From positions 2,418,001-2,482,000 of the forward strand of contig NZ_CP119809.1 of the NCBI RefSeq assembly GCF_029338395.1: a stretch of DNA of 64,000 nucleotides, in the 5' to 3' direction. The notes beneath the pieces were generated by a model. It had not been told where the DNA came from and did no database searches. It saw only the letters and a list, made by a program, of their open reading frames with translations. The DNA is from Halorussus caseinilyticus (GTDB taxonomy: Archaea; Halobacteriota; Halobacteria; Halobacteriales; Haladaptataceae). This document shows positions 35,876 to 45,210 of the stretch, piece by piece; the first letter of the stretch is position 1; every line of letters starts with the position of its first letter. The position numbers and the translations under genes are program-made.

Positions 35876-36598
35876 ATGTCCGTGCCGCTCCCCGACCGGG
35901 CCGACCTGCCGCGATACGTCGCCCCCCTGCCGGAGTCGCTGGAGGACTTCGCCCTCCGGTTCGCGTGGGTCATCGTCGCGGTCAACCTCGCCGGGACCGC
36001 GTTCGGTTTCTGGTACTACGGCTTCCACCCGCTTCCGCTGTCGGACCCCCTCGTCACGTGGCAGTTCGCGGTCGAACCGCCGGTGATGTGGCCGTTCGTC
36101 CCCGACAGTCCGGTGGCGACGTTCTTCATCGCGGCCAGCCTCGCGCTCTGGAAACTCGGCCGGAACTCGGAGGTGGTCAACGCGCTGGCCTTTTTCGGGT
36201 GTCTCAAACTCGGTCTCTGGACGCCGTTCACCCTGCTGGCGTTCATGGAGGGGTTCTCGTACAACTCGGTGCTGATGTACAACTTCCTGTTCTGGAGCCA
36301 CCTCGGGATGGTCGCCGAGGCGTTCCTGATTCATCGGTACAGCGACTTCCCGGTCGGCGCGGTGTTCGTCGCGGTGGTCTGGTACCTCTTCAACGACGTG
36401 GTGGACTACTTCCTCCCCGTCGTCGGCACCCCCCACCACACCGCGCTTCCGGGCCAAGAAGTGCTTGAGACGGTGCGCGGGTTCTCCCACCCCTCGCCGA
36501 CCCACGAAATCGCGGCGGCCGGAGCCGTCGTGATTACGGTCGCGGCGACGTTTCTGGCGCTCTCGACGCGGGTGAAGAAGTTGGAAGCGAGACTGTAG
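35876..36598 (+). CDS. DUF1405-family membrane protein
   Basis: 240 residues with about six membrane helices. Motifs GTAFGFWYYGFH, FWSHLGMVAEAFLI and YLFNDVVDYFLP match the DUF1405 family, found in archaea and Bacillus, function unknown. ATG 35876 is preferred: an upstream ATG at 35795 would add a basic stretch within the divergent promoter region. Its stop abuts the end of the convergent regulator gene. Confidence 0.8.
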   Translation: MSVPLPDRADLPRYVAPLPESLEDFALRFAWVIVAVNLAGTAFGFWYYGFHPLPLSDPLVTWQFAVEPPVMWPFVPDSPVATFFIAASLALWKLGRNSEVVNALAFFGCLKLGLWTPFTLLAFMEGFSYNSVLMYNFLFWSHLGMVAEAFLIHRYSDFPVGAVFVAVVWYLFNDVVDYFLPVVGTPHHTALPGQEVLETVRGFSHPSPTHEIAAAGAVVITVAATFLALSTRVKKLEARL

Positions 36599-37534
36599 TT
36601 ACGCCCTGTCGGACCCGTCAAGAACGTCGCCGTTGGCGTGCGCTCGGACCCACAACTCGCCGATTCGGGACAGGCGTGTCCGGTAGGACTTCCCGTGTTC
36701 CTCCTGTTCGATGTACCCTTTCCCGCCCGGTCCCAACCTATCGACGTTGTAGATGACCTTCGAGCGAAAGCTGTCGGTGTACTCCTCGTCGAGTTCGCTG
36801 GCGAGGGCTTCGGCGAGTTCCGAGACCGACTCGAACTCCCCTTCCTCGCCGAGTTTGAACAGGATGACCTCTTCGAAGGGTTTGACGTTGGAGAACGAGG
36901 CGACCGGAATCTCGGCGATGTGGCCGTCGCCGACGCGCTTCGCGCCGATAGTGGTGCCCCGCTCGTCGAACTCCGAGAGGAGGCCGCGGGCGCTGTCGAG
37001 GCGCTGTTCGACGCGCTCGTCCGTGACCTCGCCGGGCGCGTCGGTCCCGGTCCTGCCGGAGAGGTCTTCGAGCAGGTCAACCTGTCGGCGGAGTTCCTCG
37101 GCGAGTTCGGTTTCGAGGTACTTCTCCGGGGCGGTGTAGTAGGTGTGAATCTTCTCGCGGTCCTGCTCGCGTTCGACCATCACGGAGTGGGCCGCGGTCG
37201 CAAACGCGAAACTGACGGTCCGGGGCATCGCCGAGATGTTGACCCACACCTCGCGGCCCTCGTCCAACTCCGCGTTGATGAGGTCGTAGGCCTGTTCGAA
37301 GGCGGCGTCGTAGTCGTACACGTCGGCGACGACGACTCGCTCGGTGGTCGCACCGAGCAGGTTCCGGAAGTCCTGTTCCAACTTCTGAGAGAGGTTCTGA
37401 GAGTACTCGACGTTGGCCTCGCTCCCGACCGCACCCTCCAGCAGGATAACGCGGTCCACGTCCAACTGGTCGCGCACGAGGGGCGCGATGAGCCGGTCGT
37501 AGTCGAACCCGACCGGAACGATGTGGGTTTGCAT
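36599..37534 (-). CDS. HFX_2341-type regulator: CARF-like sensor plus winged helix
   Basis: 311 residues. The N-terminal ~130 residues form a Rossmann-like domain starting QTHIVPVGFDYDRLI with a later strand-loop VWVNISAMPRTVSFAF. Both positions match the ligand-binding edge of CARF/Csa3-like sensors. The C-terminal part looks like winged-helix DNA-binding (EVILFKLGEEGEFESVSELAEAL ... SKVIYNVDRLGPGGKGYIE, then basic YRTRLSRIG). I recall a haloarchaeal family of this name. No CRISPR or cas gene is near. The start ATG 37534 is fixed by the conserved first strand. Confidence 0.75.
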   Translation of the reverse strand: MQTHIVPVGFDYDRLIAPLVRDQLDVDRVILLEGAVGSEANVEYSQNLSQKLEQDFRNLLGATTERVVVADVYDYDAAFEQAYDLINAELDEGREVWVNISAMPRTVSFAFATAAHSVMVEREQDREKIHTYYTAPEKYLETELAEELRRQVDLLEDLSGRTGTDAPGEVTDERVEQRLDSARGLLSEFDERGTTIGAKRVGDGHIAEIPVASFSNVKPFEEVILFKLGEEGEFESVSELAEALASELDEEYTDSFRSKVIYNVDRLGPGGKGYIEQEEHGKSYRTRLSRIGELWVRAHANGDVLDGSDRA

Positions 37535-37619
37535 GTGCGACTGTAGCGCCGTAGGGGGGTTAAACCCCAAGCTTTCGCGGTACTCGACGGCGCTACTGGA
37601 AAGGAGGCCACCGAAAGCG

Positions 37620-37800
37620 CGCCCGGCCGACCAGACCACCGGCAAAAGCTCGACCGCCCAACCACCGCGGGTGGGATAAAGGGGCCGCCTGCTCGCGGGC
37701 CGTCGGCCCGTGGTCGTCTGAGCGACCCCTCTCTGAGGTGAGCGCCAGCGAACCGAAGAGATGTCGCTCAGCGACCGCCGGGAGACGAACCGCGGTTCCA
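37620..37800. repeat. copy 2 of dispersed intergenic hairpin repeat
   Basis: Fills the 352-base gap upstream of the regulator. Shares CGCCCGGCCGACCA, GGGATAAAGGGGCCGC, GACCCCTCTC and GAGGTGAGCGCCAGCGAACC with the copy at 44.9 kb. The inner stem here is CTGAGCGAC (37718-37726) with GTCGCTCAG (37763-37771). No ORF is supported in the gap. Confidence 0.65.
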
Positions 37801-37886
37801 ACTTCCGCGGTGCGAGAAGCACCGACAAATCCGCCTCACCGAAGAACCGCCACCTTTACCCACTACTCCGACACCACTAAACCCGA

Positions 37887-38336
37887 ATGAGTCTCCGAAG
37901 CGCAGTCGCCGCCCCGTTCCAGCAGAAGGGCACCGAATCGATGCCCGAGAGCGAGTTCGTCGTCGCGCTGTCGCTGGACCGCGACTGGTTCTCGCCCGAC
38001 CAAGCCGAGCGTCTCATCGACGTGGCGGCCGGACAGGGCCTGCTGGCCCGGAGCGACGGCGAGGTGGTCGCGGAGTTCGACGCCGACGAGGTGGAGATTC
38101 CCGAGGAGTTCGTCCCCGACGAGTCCATCCTACAGGAGCAATCGACGTTCGAGAAGTTGCTCGACAAGGTGGTCTCGGCCGGGACCGACAAACAGACCGC
38201 GGTGGCCGAAATCAACGAACTCCAGAGTCGCCTCGGCGTGACCATCGAAGCCGCGGCGGTGGTGTACGCCCGGCGGCGCGGCGTGGACGCGAGCGCGGAG
38301 GCCGCCGACGCGCGAGAGGAGTTGAAAGCGGACTAG
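37887..38336 (+). CDS. DUF2240-family protein
   Basis: 149 residues, acidic and mainly helical. The first half contains LSLDRDWFSPDQAERLIDVAAGQGLL, the second a coiled helix KLLDKVVSAGTDKQTAVAEINELQ and a C-terminal YARRRGVD. This matches the archaeal DUF2240 family as I recall it, often beside radB; function unknown. Located 109 bases upstream of radB on the same strand. Confidence 0.7.
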   Translation: MSLRSAVAAPFQQKGTESMPESEFVVALSLDRDWFSPDQAERLIDVAAGQGLLARSDGEVVAEFDADEVEIPEEFVPDESILQEQSTFEKLLDKVVSAGTDKQTAVAEINELQSRLGVTIEAAAVVYARRRGVDASAEAADAREELKAD

Positions 38337-38445
38337 ACGCGAGCGACTGCGAAGCGGGGTCCGGCGGGACGAGCGACCGCACACCGGAGTTCGAGCGGTG
38401 ACCCGAATCCGGAGCCTTTTGACCGGGTAGGCCCAACCCGACTCC

Positions 38446-39159
38446 GTGAACGAAGAGGCAATCCCGACCGGATGCGGACCGCTCGACGACCTGCTGGGCG
38501 GCGGATTCGAGACCGGAACCGTGACGCAGGTGTACGGGCCGCCCGCGGCCGGAAAGACAAACGTCGCGCTCGGCGCGGCGGTCGAAGTCGCCGCCGAGGG
38601 CGACACCGCGGTCTACATCGACACCGAGGGACTGTCGCTGGCGCGGTTCGAGCAGGTCGCCGAGGCCCGAGCGGACGGCACCGACGCCGACATCGAAGCC
38701 CTGACCTCCCGCATCATCGTCAAGGAGGCCTACGACTTCGCCGAGCAGGAGGAGGCCGTCCGGGACACCGCCGAACTCGCCGAACGCGCCGACCTCGTGG
38801 TCCTCGACAGCGCGACCGGGTTCTACCGACTCGAACGCGCCGAGGACGAGGAGGGCGGCGAGGCCCTCCGGGAAGTCGCCAGTCAGGTCACCCACCTCCT
38901 CTCGCTGGCCCGGAAACACGACCTCGCGGTCGTCCTCACGAATCAGGTCTACACCGACCCGGACGGTGACCGCGCCCGACCGCTCGGGGGCCACACCCTC
39001 GAACACTGGACCGGCACCGTGGTCCGCATCGAGCGATTCCGCGGCGGCAACCGGCGCGCGACCCTCGAAAAGCACCGCGCCAGACCCGCGGGCGAGAAAG
39101 CCCAGTTCCGGATTACCGACGCCGGAATCGAAGGCGTCGAGGACGTGCCCGGCGTCTGA
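38446..39159 (+). CDS. radB: DNA repair and recombination protein RadB
   Basis: 237 residues, RecA/RadA core without the N-terminal HhH domain of RadA, which defines RadB. Walker A YGPPAAGKTN and Walker B DLVVLDSATGF are present. RadB assists RadA in recombination. The GTG at 38446 is the only start before the conserved PTGCGPLDDLLGGGFE. It follows the DUF2240 gene. Confidence 0.92.
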   Translation: MNEEAIPTGCGPLDDLLGGGFETGTVTQVYGPPAAGKTNVALGAAVEVAAEGDTAVYIDTEGLSLARFEQVAEARADGTDADIEALTSRIIVKEAYDFAEQEEAVRDTAELAERADLVVLDSATGFYRLERAEDEEGGEALREVASQVTHLLSLARKHDLAVVLTNQVYTDPDGDRARPLGGHTLEHWTGTVVRIERFRGGNRRATLEKHRARPAGEKAQFRITDAGIEGVEDVPGV

Positions 39160-39346
39160 ACTACCAACTAGAAGACTACTACTCACTAACATATAGGCCC
39201 CCGCCCCGGTTCCCGGCGAGTTCGAACGGCCGGGTCTCACATGTGCGGCGGGGTCGAACCTCCGGCGGGGTTCGAGAGATGAACTGTCCCGTCCCCGTTC
39301 GACCGTATCGCCCCTCCGAATCGACGCCGCCGCGGGAGGTTCCGAG

Positions 39347-39946
39347 ATGACGCGCCGCCTCGTCGTGGCCGCCCTCGCGTGTTCGCTCGTCCTGTCGGGA
39401 TGCCTCGGCGGGTCCGCGGGCGCGCCCGAAACGACCACTGTCTCCGAGACGACCACGCCCGAGACGGCTCCGGCCACCGTCGAAACGCCGACGACGGACG
39501 CCGCGACGACCGAAGTCGCCACGACCCGGACGACCGACGCCGCCCCGCGCCACCGCACCTACGAGACGCCCGAAGCGCTCGCGGCGAACGCCTCGTTCTC
39601 GGTTCCCGACCCCGAGGTCCCGAGCCGGTTCGCCTTCGAGAGCGGTATCGTGATGGAACTCGCCGACAGCGAGTACGTCGCCGCGGCCTACCACGACGCC
39701 GAGAACGGGAGTCTGGAAAACGTCCTCTCGGCTCGGAAGGCCGAGAACGAGTCGGCCGACGACCTGACCGCCGGAAACGCGACGACCGTCGGCGACCACG
39801 ACGCGCGCTACGTCGCCGAGGACTCCGGCGGGAAATTCCTCTGGGAGTGCGACGGCTACGTCTATCGCGTCAGCGTCCAGCAGTTCACCGACGAGTTCGG
39901 CGAAGCGGAGTTGCGCGCAGTCGCCGAGTCGGTCGCCTGCGAGTAA
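39347..39946 (+). CDS. lipoprotein with Thr-rich linker
   Basis: 199 residues. Signal peptide ending in a lipobox LSGC (Cys about 22), then a Thr/Ala/Pro/Glu-rich stalk likely to be glycosylated (about 28-65), then a folded domain (SFSVPDPEVPSRFAFE ... GGKFLWECDGYVYRVSV). A surface-anchored protein of unknown role; the folded part resembles a DUF4367-like beta domain only loosely. Converges on the S8e gene with 3 bases between stops. Confidence 0.75.
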   Translation: MTRRLVVAALACSLVLSGCLGGSAGAPETTTVSETTTPETAPATVETPTTDAATTEVATTRTTDAAPRHRTYETPEALAANASFSVPDPEVPSRFAFESGIVMELADSEYVAAAYHDAENGSLENVLSARKAENESADDLTAGNATTVGDHDARYVAEDSGGKFLWECDGYVYRVSVQQFTDEFGEAELRAVAESVACE

Positions 39947-39949
39947 GAA

Positions 39950-40324
39950 TTACTCGTCTACGAGAACCGCGTTCACGTTACCGGTCTGGCCGGGTCGGGA
40001 GGTGACGCGGGCCTTTCCTTCGCTGGTCTCGATGAGCGCGCCCTTGGTCACGATGTTCCGTCGGACGTAGTTCGGGTTGGCGTCGTTCTCCACGACATCC
40101 TCGATTTCGGCCTCGACGGTTTCGCCGTCGATGGCGACGCTGGCGACATCCGTCGAGAGTGCGCGGACCTTCTGGGTGTTGCCGCGGGTGTCGGTGGTCC
40201 GGAGTCGGGACTCGCCGACGGTGGTCTCGGTGGGTTCACGGCCCAGTTCGTGCTTCTTCTTCTTGCTGGACGGTCGGAGTCGGCCGCCGGTACGCTTGCG
40301 CGTGGAGCCTCCTTGGTCTTTCAT
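39950..40324 (-). CDS. rps8e: ribosomal protein S8e
   Basis: 124 residues. The start MKDQGGSTRKRTGGRLRP and the segment NPNYVRRNIVTKGALIET are diagnostic of S8e in archaea/eukaryotes. Small-subunit component. The upstream in-frame ATG at 40360 would lengthen it with non-conserved residues. Confidence 0.96.
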   Translation of the reverse strand: MKDQGGSTRKRTGGRLRPSSKKKKHELGREPTETTVGESRLRTTDTRGNTQKVRALSTDVASVAIDGETVEAEIEDVVENDANPNYVRRNIVTKGALIETSEGKARVTSRPGQTGNVNAVLVDE

Positions 40325-40522
40325 ACCCGAGAAATCGGCTACGGGCGTACTTATATCCAACGTATCACGGGGAACTCGATTTCGGCGGGGAGGACGGGGG
40401 AGAAACGGACGACAACCGGTCGAATCGAAGAGGAAAATTCTTCGAAACGGCCGACTGTTGTGCTATTTCCTTATTCTTAAGTGCGTCCGATACCGACCAT
40501 CTACCAGAGGGAGTGGTAATCG

Positions 40523-41956
40523 ATGCCAGACGGAGCTACGACCGAAGAGCGCGTGAGCGTCTCGCAGGTGATGGACCGAATCCCGGTGGGACGATTCCAC
40601 CGACGACTACTCGCAATCTGCGGGAGCGCGTGGGCGTTCGACGGCATGGAGGTCATCATCATCAGCTTCACGCTCCCGGTCCTCATCTCGGCGTGGGGGC
40701 TGTCGGGTCTCTCGGCCGGACTGCTCGGGAGCGCCAGCCTGATGGGAATGATAGCCGGAAACTGGGCGTGGGGCTGGTACGCCGACGAGCGCGGGCGAAT
40801 CGACGCCTTCCAGTGGACCGTCCTCACCTACTCGCTGTTCGCCGGTCTGACCGCGTTCGCTACCGGCTTTTACTCCGGGTTCGCGCTCCGGTTCCTGACC
40901 GGCGTGGGACTGGGCGGCGCGCTCGCGGTTGACACTTCCTATCTCTCCGAACACCTGCCGACCGACCGGCGGGGACGCTATCTGGTCTATCTGGACGCCT
41001 TCTGGCCGCTCGGAAACGTCTTCGCCGTCGGACTCGCGTGGCTTTTCCTCTCGGCGCTCCCCACCGGCGGCACCGTCGGGGTCCCCCTCCTCGGCGAAGT
41101 CGCGGGGTGGCGACTCCTGTTCGCGAGCGCGGCGTTCCCGGCCCTGCTGGTGTTCGTCATCCGGAGCCAACTCCGCGAGACGCCCTACTACCTCGCCCGG
41201 AAGGGCGACGTGGACGGGGCCAACGACCGCATCCGGGCCATCGCCGAGGAGAACGGCGAGGAGTTCACTCCCATCACGGCCGAGTCGGTCGAAATCCGCG
41301 AGTCGGCGAGTTACGCTCGCCTTTTCAAGTCCGACCTCCGCAAACGCACCGTCACGATAGCCCTCGCGTGGTTCGCCATCAACTTCGGCTACTACGGCGT
41401 ATTCATCTGGCTCCCCCAGACGGTCGGCGCGGCGGGCGTCGTCGAGAGCGTCACCCTCGCTGGCACGACGATAGAGGGCATCTACCTCTACTTCCTGCTC
41501 ATCGCGCTGGTCCAGTTCCCCGGCTACTTCAGCGCGGCCTACCTCGTGGAGAAAATCGGGCGCAAGCCCACGCTCGGGAGCTATCTCGCGCTCTCGGGGC
41601 TGTTCACCTTCGTCTTCGCGGCGTCGATGCCCAACGTCTCGCTGTTCGGTGCCGGGTTCTCGGGGTTCTGGCCGTTCCTCGGCGGTCTGCTCGCGGCGAG
41701 TTTCTTCACGCTCGGCGCGTGGGGTGCCATCTACGCCTACACGCCCGAACTCTTCCCGACGGAGGTCCGGGCGACGGGCAACGGGTTCGCTGGCGGCGTC
41801 GGTAAAATCGGTGCGGTCGTCGGACCGATTCTGGCGGGCGCGCTGGTGGAAGTCGGCTACCTCGCCGCGCTCGCGCCCCTCGCAGTCGCGTTCGTCCTCG
41901 GCGGACTCGTCGTCTTTGCCTTCGGACGCGAGACGATGGGCGAACCGCTGTTCTGA
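40523..41956 (+). CDS. MFS transporter, sugar/aromatic-acid type
   Basis: 477 residues, 12 membrane helices in two halves. Signature loop between helices 2 and 3 (GWYADERGR) and the repeat after helix 8 (KIGRKPTLGSY) fit the major facilitator superfamily, in the sugar porter/AAHS branch; the TPELFPTEVRATGNGF motif is typical of that branch. Substrate unknown. It probably moves an organic acid or sugar with protons. Monocistronic. Confidence 0.88.
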   Translation: MPDGATTEERVSVSQVMDRIPVGRFHRRLLAICGSAWAFDGMEVIIISFTLPVLISAWGLSGLSAGLLGSASLMGMIAGNWAWGWYADERGRIDAFQWTVLTYSLFAGLTAFATGFYSGFALRFLTGVGLGGALAVDTSYLSEHLPTDRRGRYLVYLDAFWPLGNVFAVGLAWLFLSALPTGGTVGVPLLGEVAGWRLLFASAAFPALLVFVIRSQLRETPYYLARKGDVDGANDRIRAIAEENGEEFTPITAESVEIRESASYARLFKSDLRKRTVTIALAWFAINFGYYGVFIWLPQTVGAAGVVESVTLAGTTIEGIYLYFLLIALVQFPGYFSAAYLVEKIGRKPTLGSYLALSGLFTFVFAASMPNVSLFGAGFSGFWPFLGGLLAASFFTLGAWGAIYAYTPELFPTEVRATGNGFAGGVGKIGAVVGPILAGALVEVGYLAALAPLAVAFVLGGLVVFAFGRETMGEPLF

Positions 41957-42105
41957 GACCCATTCCTATTGCTTTTAGAAATGAAAATATTTGTCTAGCA
42001 AATTTTCAGTTAGCTCCCCGGTCGGGACCACTGCGACCGACCGAGCCTCCGGTTCGCTCGTGATTCGACCGGAGGAACTTACGTCTGCGCACCGAACGTC
42101 CGGAC

Positions 42106-43374
42106 ATGGGCTGGGTACGGGAGTTCTCCTTCGACCGCGAACGCCTCGCGTGGTGGCTGGTCGCCGCCGGGTTAGCCGTCGCGGTGGGCTACGTCGTCTC
42201 GTCGTTCCTCGGCACGTTCCTGCTCGGGTTGTTCGTCTACTACGCGACTCGGCCGATGTACCGGCGACTGCTCGGCCGGGTGCGCCAACCGACGCTGACC
42301 GCGGCCGCGGCGCTCCTCGGACTCGCGCTTCCGGGACTGGTTCTGCTCGGGTACACCATCGTCGTCAGCGTCCGCGAGTTGAGTTCGCTGGCGGGAATCG
42401 GCTTCGCGGAGTTCGAAGGCGTTCTCGGTCCCTACGTGGACACCTCGCTGTTGCTCGACCCGCAGAAGTTGCTCGGAATCGTGCAGGCCAACCCCCAGCA
42501 GTTCGTCACCGACCGCGGCGCTGACGCCGCCCGCGAGATTCTCGAATCGGTCGTCGCGGTCCTCGGCGTCCTCGCAAGCACCGCGCTCGGAATCATCATC
42601 GTGCTGGTGGTCGCGTTCTACCTGCTCCGGGACGACCACCGACTCGCGGCGTGGTTCCGCACGGAAGTCGCGGGCAGAGACAGTCCGACCGTCGCGTTCG
42701 CGCGGGCCGTGGACGACGACCTCGAAACCGTCTACTTCGGCAACATCCTGACGGCGTTCGTCATCGGCGTCGTGGCCGCCGTCGTCTACAACCTCCTCGA
42801 TACGGTGGCTCCGGCCGTGGTCTCGGTCCCGTCGCCGACGCTTCTCGGCTTGCTGACCGGTCTCGCAAGCCTCGTCCCGGTCGTCGGGATGAAACTCGTC
42901 TACGTCCCGCTCGGAATCGTGCTGGCGGTCGTCGCGGGCGTCTCGGACCCGACCCTGCTGTGGTTCCCGGCGGTCTTCCTGCTGGTGGCGTTCGTCGTGG
43001 TGGACACGGTTCCGGAACTCGTCTTGCGGCCGTACGTCTCGGGCGGGGACCTCCACACCGGTTTGGTGATGCTCGCGTACGTCCTCGGACCGGTGCTGTT
43101 CGGGTGGTACGGACTCTTCCTCGGCCCCCTCTTGCTCGTGTTAGTCGTCCACTTCGTTCGCGTCATCGTGCCCGAGTTGGTCGAACGCGACGAGTTCGAT
43201 GTCGAGTCCGACACCACCGACTCCGGCGTGCCTTCCGGTTCGTCAGGCCGCCGCGCTCACGCTCGCCCGCCCGTCGCGGCGCTCGCGCGCCGCGAGCGCT
43301 CCCCCGACGGCGGGTCGGGCAGTAGCCTCTCGGACGGCGGGTCCGAGCAGGCGACCGGCGACGAGTCGGCGTAG
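42106..43374 (+). CDS. AI-2E/PerM-family transporter
   Basis: 422 residues. About eight membrane helices with the family pattern: N-terminal pair, a long soluble segment, then GNILTAFVIGVVAAVVYNLL, PVVGMKLVYVPLG and VDTVPELVLRPYVSG, ending GPLLLVLVVHF. The family exports small molecules in some bacteria and acts as Na+/H+ antiporter in others. The Asp/Ser-rich tail after residue ~355 is unstructured. Converges with the glycosyltransferase gene (2 bases apart). Confidence 0.85.
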   Translation: MGWVREFSFDRERLAWWLVAAGLAVAVGYVVSSFLGTFLLGLFVYYATRPMYRRLLGRVRQPTLTAAAALLGLALPGLVLLGYTIVVSVRELSSLAGIGFAEFEGVLGPYVDTSLLLDPQKLLGIVQANPQQFVTDRGADAAREILESVVAVLGVLASTALGIIIVLVVAFYLLRDDHRLAAWFRTEVAGRDSPTVAFARAVDDDLETVYFGNILTAFVIGVVAAVVYNLLDTVAPAVVSVPSPTLLGLLTGLASLVPVVGMKLVYVPLGIVLAVVAGVSDPTLLWFPAVFLLVAFVVVDTVPELVLRPYVSGGDLHTGLVMLAYVLGPVLFGWYGLFLGPLLLVLVVHFVRVIVPELVERDEFDVESDTTDSGVPSGSSGRRAHARPPVAALARRERSPDGGSGSSLSDGGSEQATGDESA

Positions 43375-43376
43375 GC

Positions 43377-44801
43377 TTACTCGCGCTTCTCGAAGACCGG
43401 CGTCCCGGCGTTTCCGGTGTCCGCGTACCCGCGGCGGCGAAGCGCGAACAGAATTTCGCTCAGCGCGCACTCGCCCGACAGAAGCGGGTCGCCGCTCTCG
43501 GTGAATTCGGCGCTCGCCCGGTTCAACTCGTCGAGCGCGAACCGCTCGCCGACCTCGTGGAGGGTCTCGCCGACCACCGCGTCGTTCTCGTCGGGTTCGT
43601 AGGCTTCGACTTTCGCGGCCACGCGGTCGGCCACGTCGTCGTAGGTGCGCCGACCCGACCGCTCGGGGTCCCGAATCTCCTTGGCGTACTCCAGCATGCG
43701 CCTGCTCTCTGCGACCGCCTCGTCCCAGTGTTCGACCGCCCACGCCGCGAGGTCCGGCAGTTCCTCGATGGTCCCGGCGAGTTCGTAGTCCCGCGGGATG
43801 GCGTCGTAAATCCACGGCTGGTTTCGCGCTATCAGGACCTGTCCGCTCCCGGCCTGTTCGAACCACGTCCGGGCCAGCGTCTCGTACTCGGTGGCGGAGA
43901 TGCAGAGGTCGCCCATCCGGAGCGCGGTCTCGAACTCCTCGCGGGAGGCCTTCGGGTAGGTCTCGACCCACGGCAGGTCGGCGTACTCGTCGGGAATCTG
44001 GCTCATGCTGGTCATCACGGTCCGAACGCCGAACCGGTCGTGGAGCATCTCGGCGATGTCCATCACGGTGCCGACCTGCTTTTTGTCCCAGATGGACCCC
44101 GCGACGTGGAGCCACTGGGGTTCGTCGGCGTAGTCGGCGTCGAACCGCGAGAAGTCGATGGGACTGCCGGTCTGGACCGCCTCGTCTATCGCCCGGTCCA
44201 CGACCGACTCCTGCATGAACTCGTGGCCGTGGTCGCGCAGTCCGTCCACGTCGATGGCGGCCTTGAACCACATCCCGTCGGAGAGGACCGACTCGCTGAT
44301 TTCGGTCTCGCGCTGGAACTCGTTTCGCCACCCGGTGTTGGCGTACTTGAACGGGAGTTGGAGGTCGTGGACGTTGGCGACAATATCGACGGGCCACGGG
44401 TGGCCGACCCGGTGGCCGTCGAGGGCGCACAGCCACTTGTAGAGGTCCGCGCGCCCGCGCCGGAGTTGGTCTATCACCACGTCCACGTAGCCCAACTGGT
44501 CGTAGGTCGCCTCCGCGAGCGCCTCCAGTTGGTCCTCGCTGTATCCGGACTCGGTGAACGCGCCTTGGTGTCGGCGACCGTGCATGAACGGTTCGGTCTC
44601 GGCGAGCGTCACGCGCTCGCGGTCGGCGAGGACGTACTCGGGGTCGTAGTCGGCCACCTCCGGCGGCGCGAGCAACCAGTAGACGTGGAGGTCGGGGTCT
44701 ACGTCCAACCACTCTTCGACCCACACCACCGCGTCGTTGAGGGTGCCGTTGGCCGTCGCGTCGTCGGGTCGGTAGAGTTCGGGAGTGATGAGTACGCGCA
44801 T
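43377..44801 (-). CDS. GT-B-fold glycosyltransferase-like protein
   Basis: 474 residues. N-terminal Rossmann domain starting MRVLITPELYRPDDATANGT. The C-terminal domain has the GT4-like pattern QWLHVAGSIWDKKQVGTV, then ISATEYETLARTWFEQAGSGQVLIARNQPW, where an E-x7-E-like spacing is present. The last third is helical and may be a separate module. Donor and acceptor are unknown; cell-surface glycans are a reasonable guess. A broken paralogue lies at 47.0-48.1 kb. ATG 44801 is fixed by identity with the paralogue's start. Confidence 0.75.
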   Translation of the reverse strand: MRVLITPELYRPDDATANGTLNDAVVWVEEWLDVDPDLHVYWLLAPPEVADYDPEYVLADRERVTLAETEPFMHGRRHQGAFTESGYSEDQLEALAEATYDQLGYVDVVIDQLRRGRADLYKWLCALDGHRVGHPWPVDIVANVHDLQLPFKYANTGWRNEFQRETEISESVLSDGMWFKAAIDVDGLRDHGHEFMQESVVDRAIDEAVQTGSPIDFSRFDADYADEPQWLHVAGSIWDKKQVGTVMDIAEMLHDRFGVRTVMTSMSQIPDEYADLPWVETYPKASREEFETALRMGDLCISATEYETLARTWFEQAGSGQVLIARNQPWIYDAIPRDYELAGTIEELPDLAAWAVEHWDEAVAESRRMLEYAKEIRDPERSGRRTYDDVADRVAAKVEAYEPDENDAVVGETLHEVGERFALDELNRASAEFTESGDPLLSGECALSEILFALRRRGYADTGNAGTPVFEKRE

Positions 44802-44924
44802 GAATCCCTTCCTCTCGAAAACGGGAGACGGACCCTTGAATCTATGTCCGTGACACGAACTACCGCGGACGCGCTCGGTGGGGCAGACCACCGGGACGCG
44901 CTCGGGCACGCAAACCACCGGCGA

Positions 44925-45070
44925 ACGCCCGGCCGACCAGCCGACAGGGGCGAACAAAGGGGCCGCCCGCTCGCGTTCACTGTAGTCGCCTGACCGACCC
45001 CTCTCGGAGGTGAGCGCCAGCGAACCGGAGGAATGTCGGTCAGCGTCCGCGAGCGGGCGGGGGATTTCGA
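44925..45070. repeat. copy 3 of dispersed intergenic hairpin repeat (most complete)
   Basis: Outer stem of 13 perfect base pairs (44963-44975 with 45048-45060) and an inner stem of 9 (44990-44998, CTGACCGAC, with 45035-45043, GTCGGTCAG). Between the inner arms is the conserved loop CCTCTCGGAGGTGAGCGCCA. Ends with GAGCGGGCGGGGGATTTC. The 409-base gap between the glycosyltransferase and isomerase genes contains nothing else supported, apart from a possible promoter near 45180. Confidence 0.7.
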
Positions 45071-45210
45071 AACCGTCTTCGCCACGATACCCTCGGTGGC
45101 AGTGGCGGTGCGGAGCGGTCCCGAACCACCCGACGCCGACCGAACCACCACAATCACCCACGACGCGGGGTCACGACAACCGATTTACCGCGCCGCGGCG
45201 AAACACCGCC

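Noticed and set aside
21540-45070. Dispersed repeats as insertion sequences
   Set aside because: No transposase frame, no matching terminal inverted repeats bounded by target duplications that I can define.
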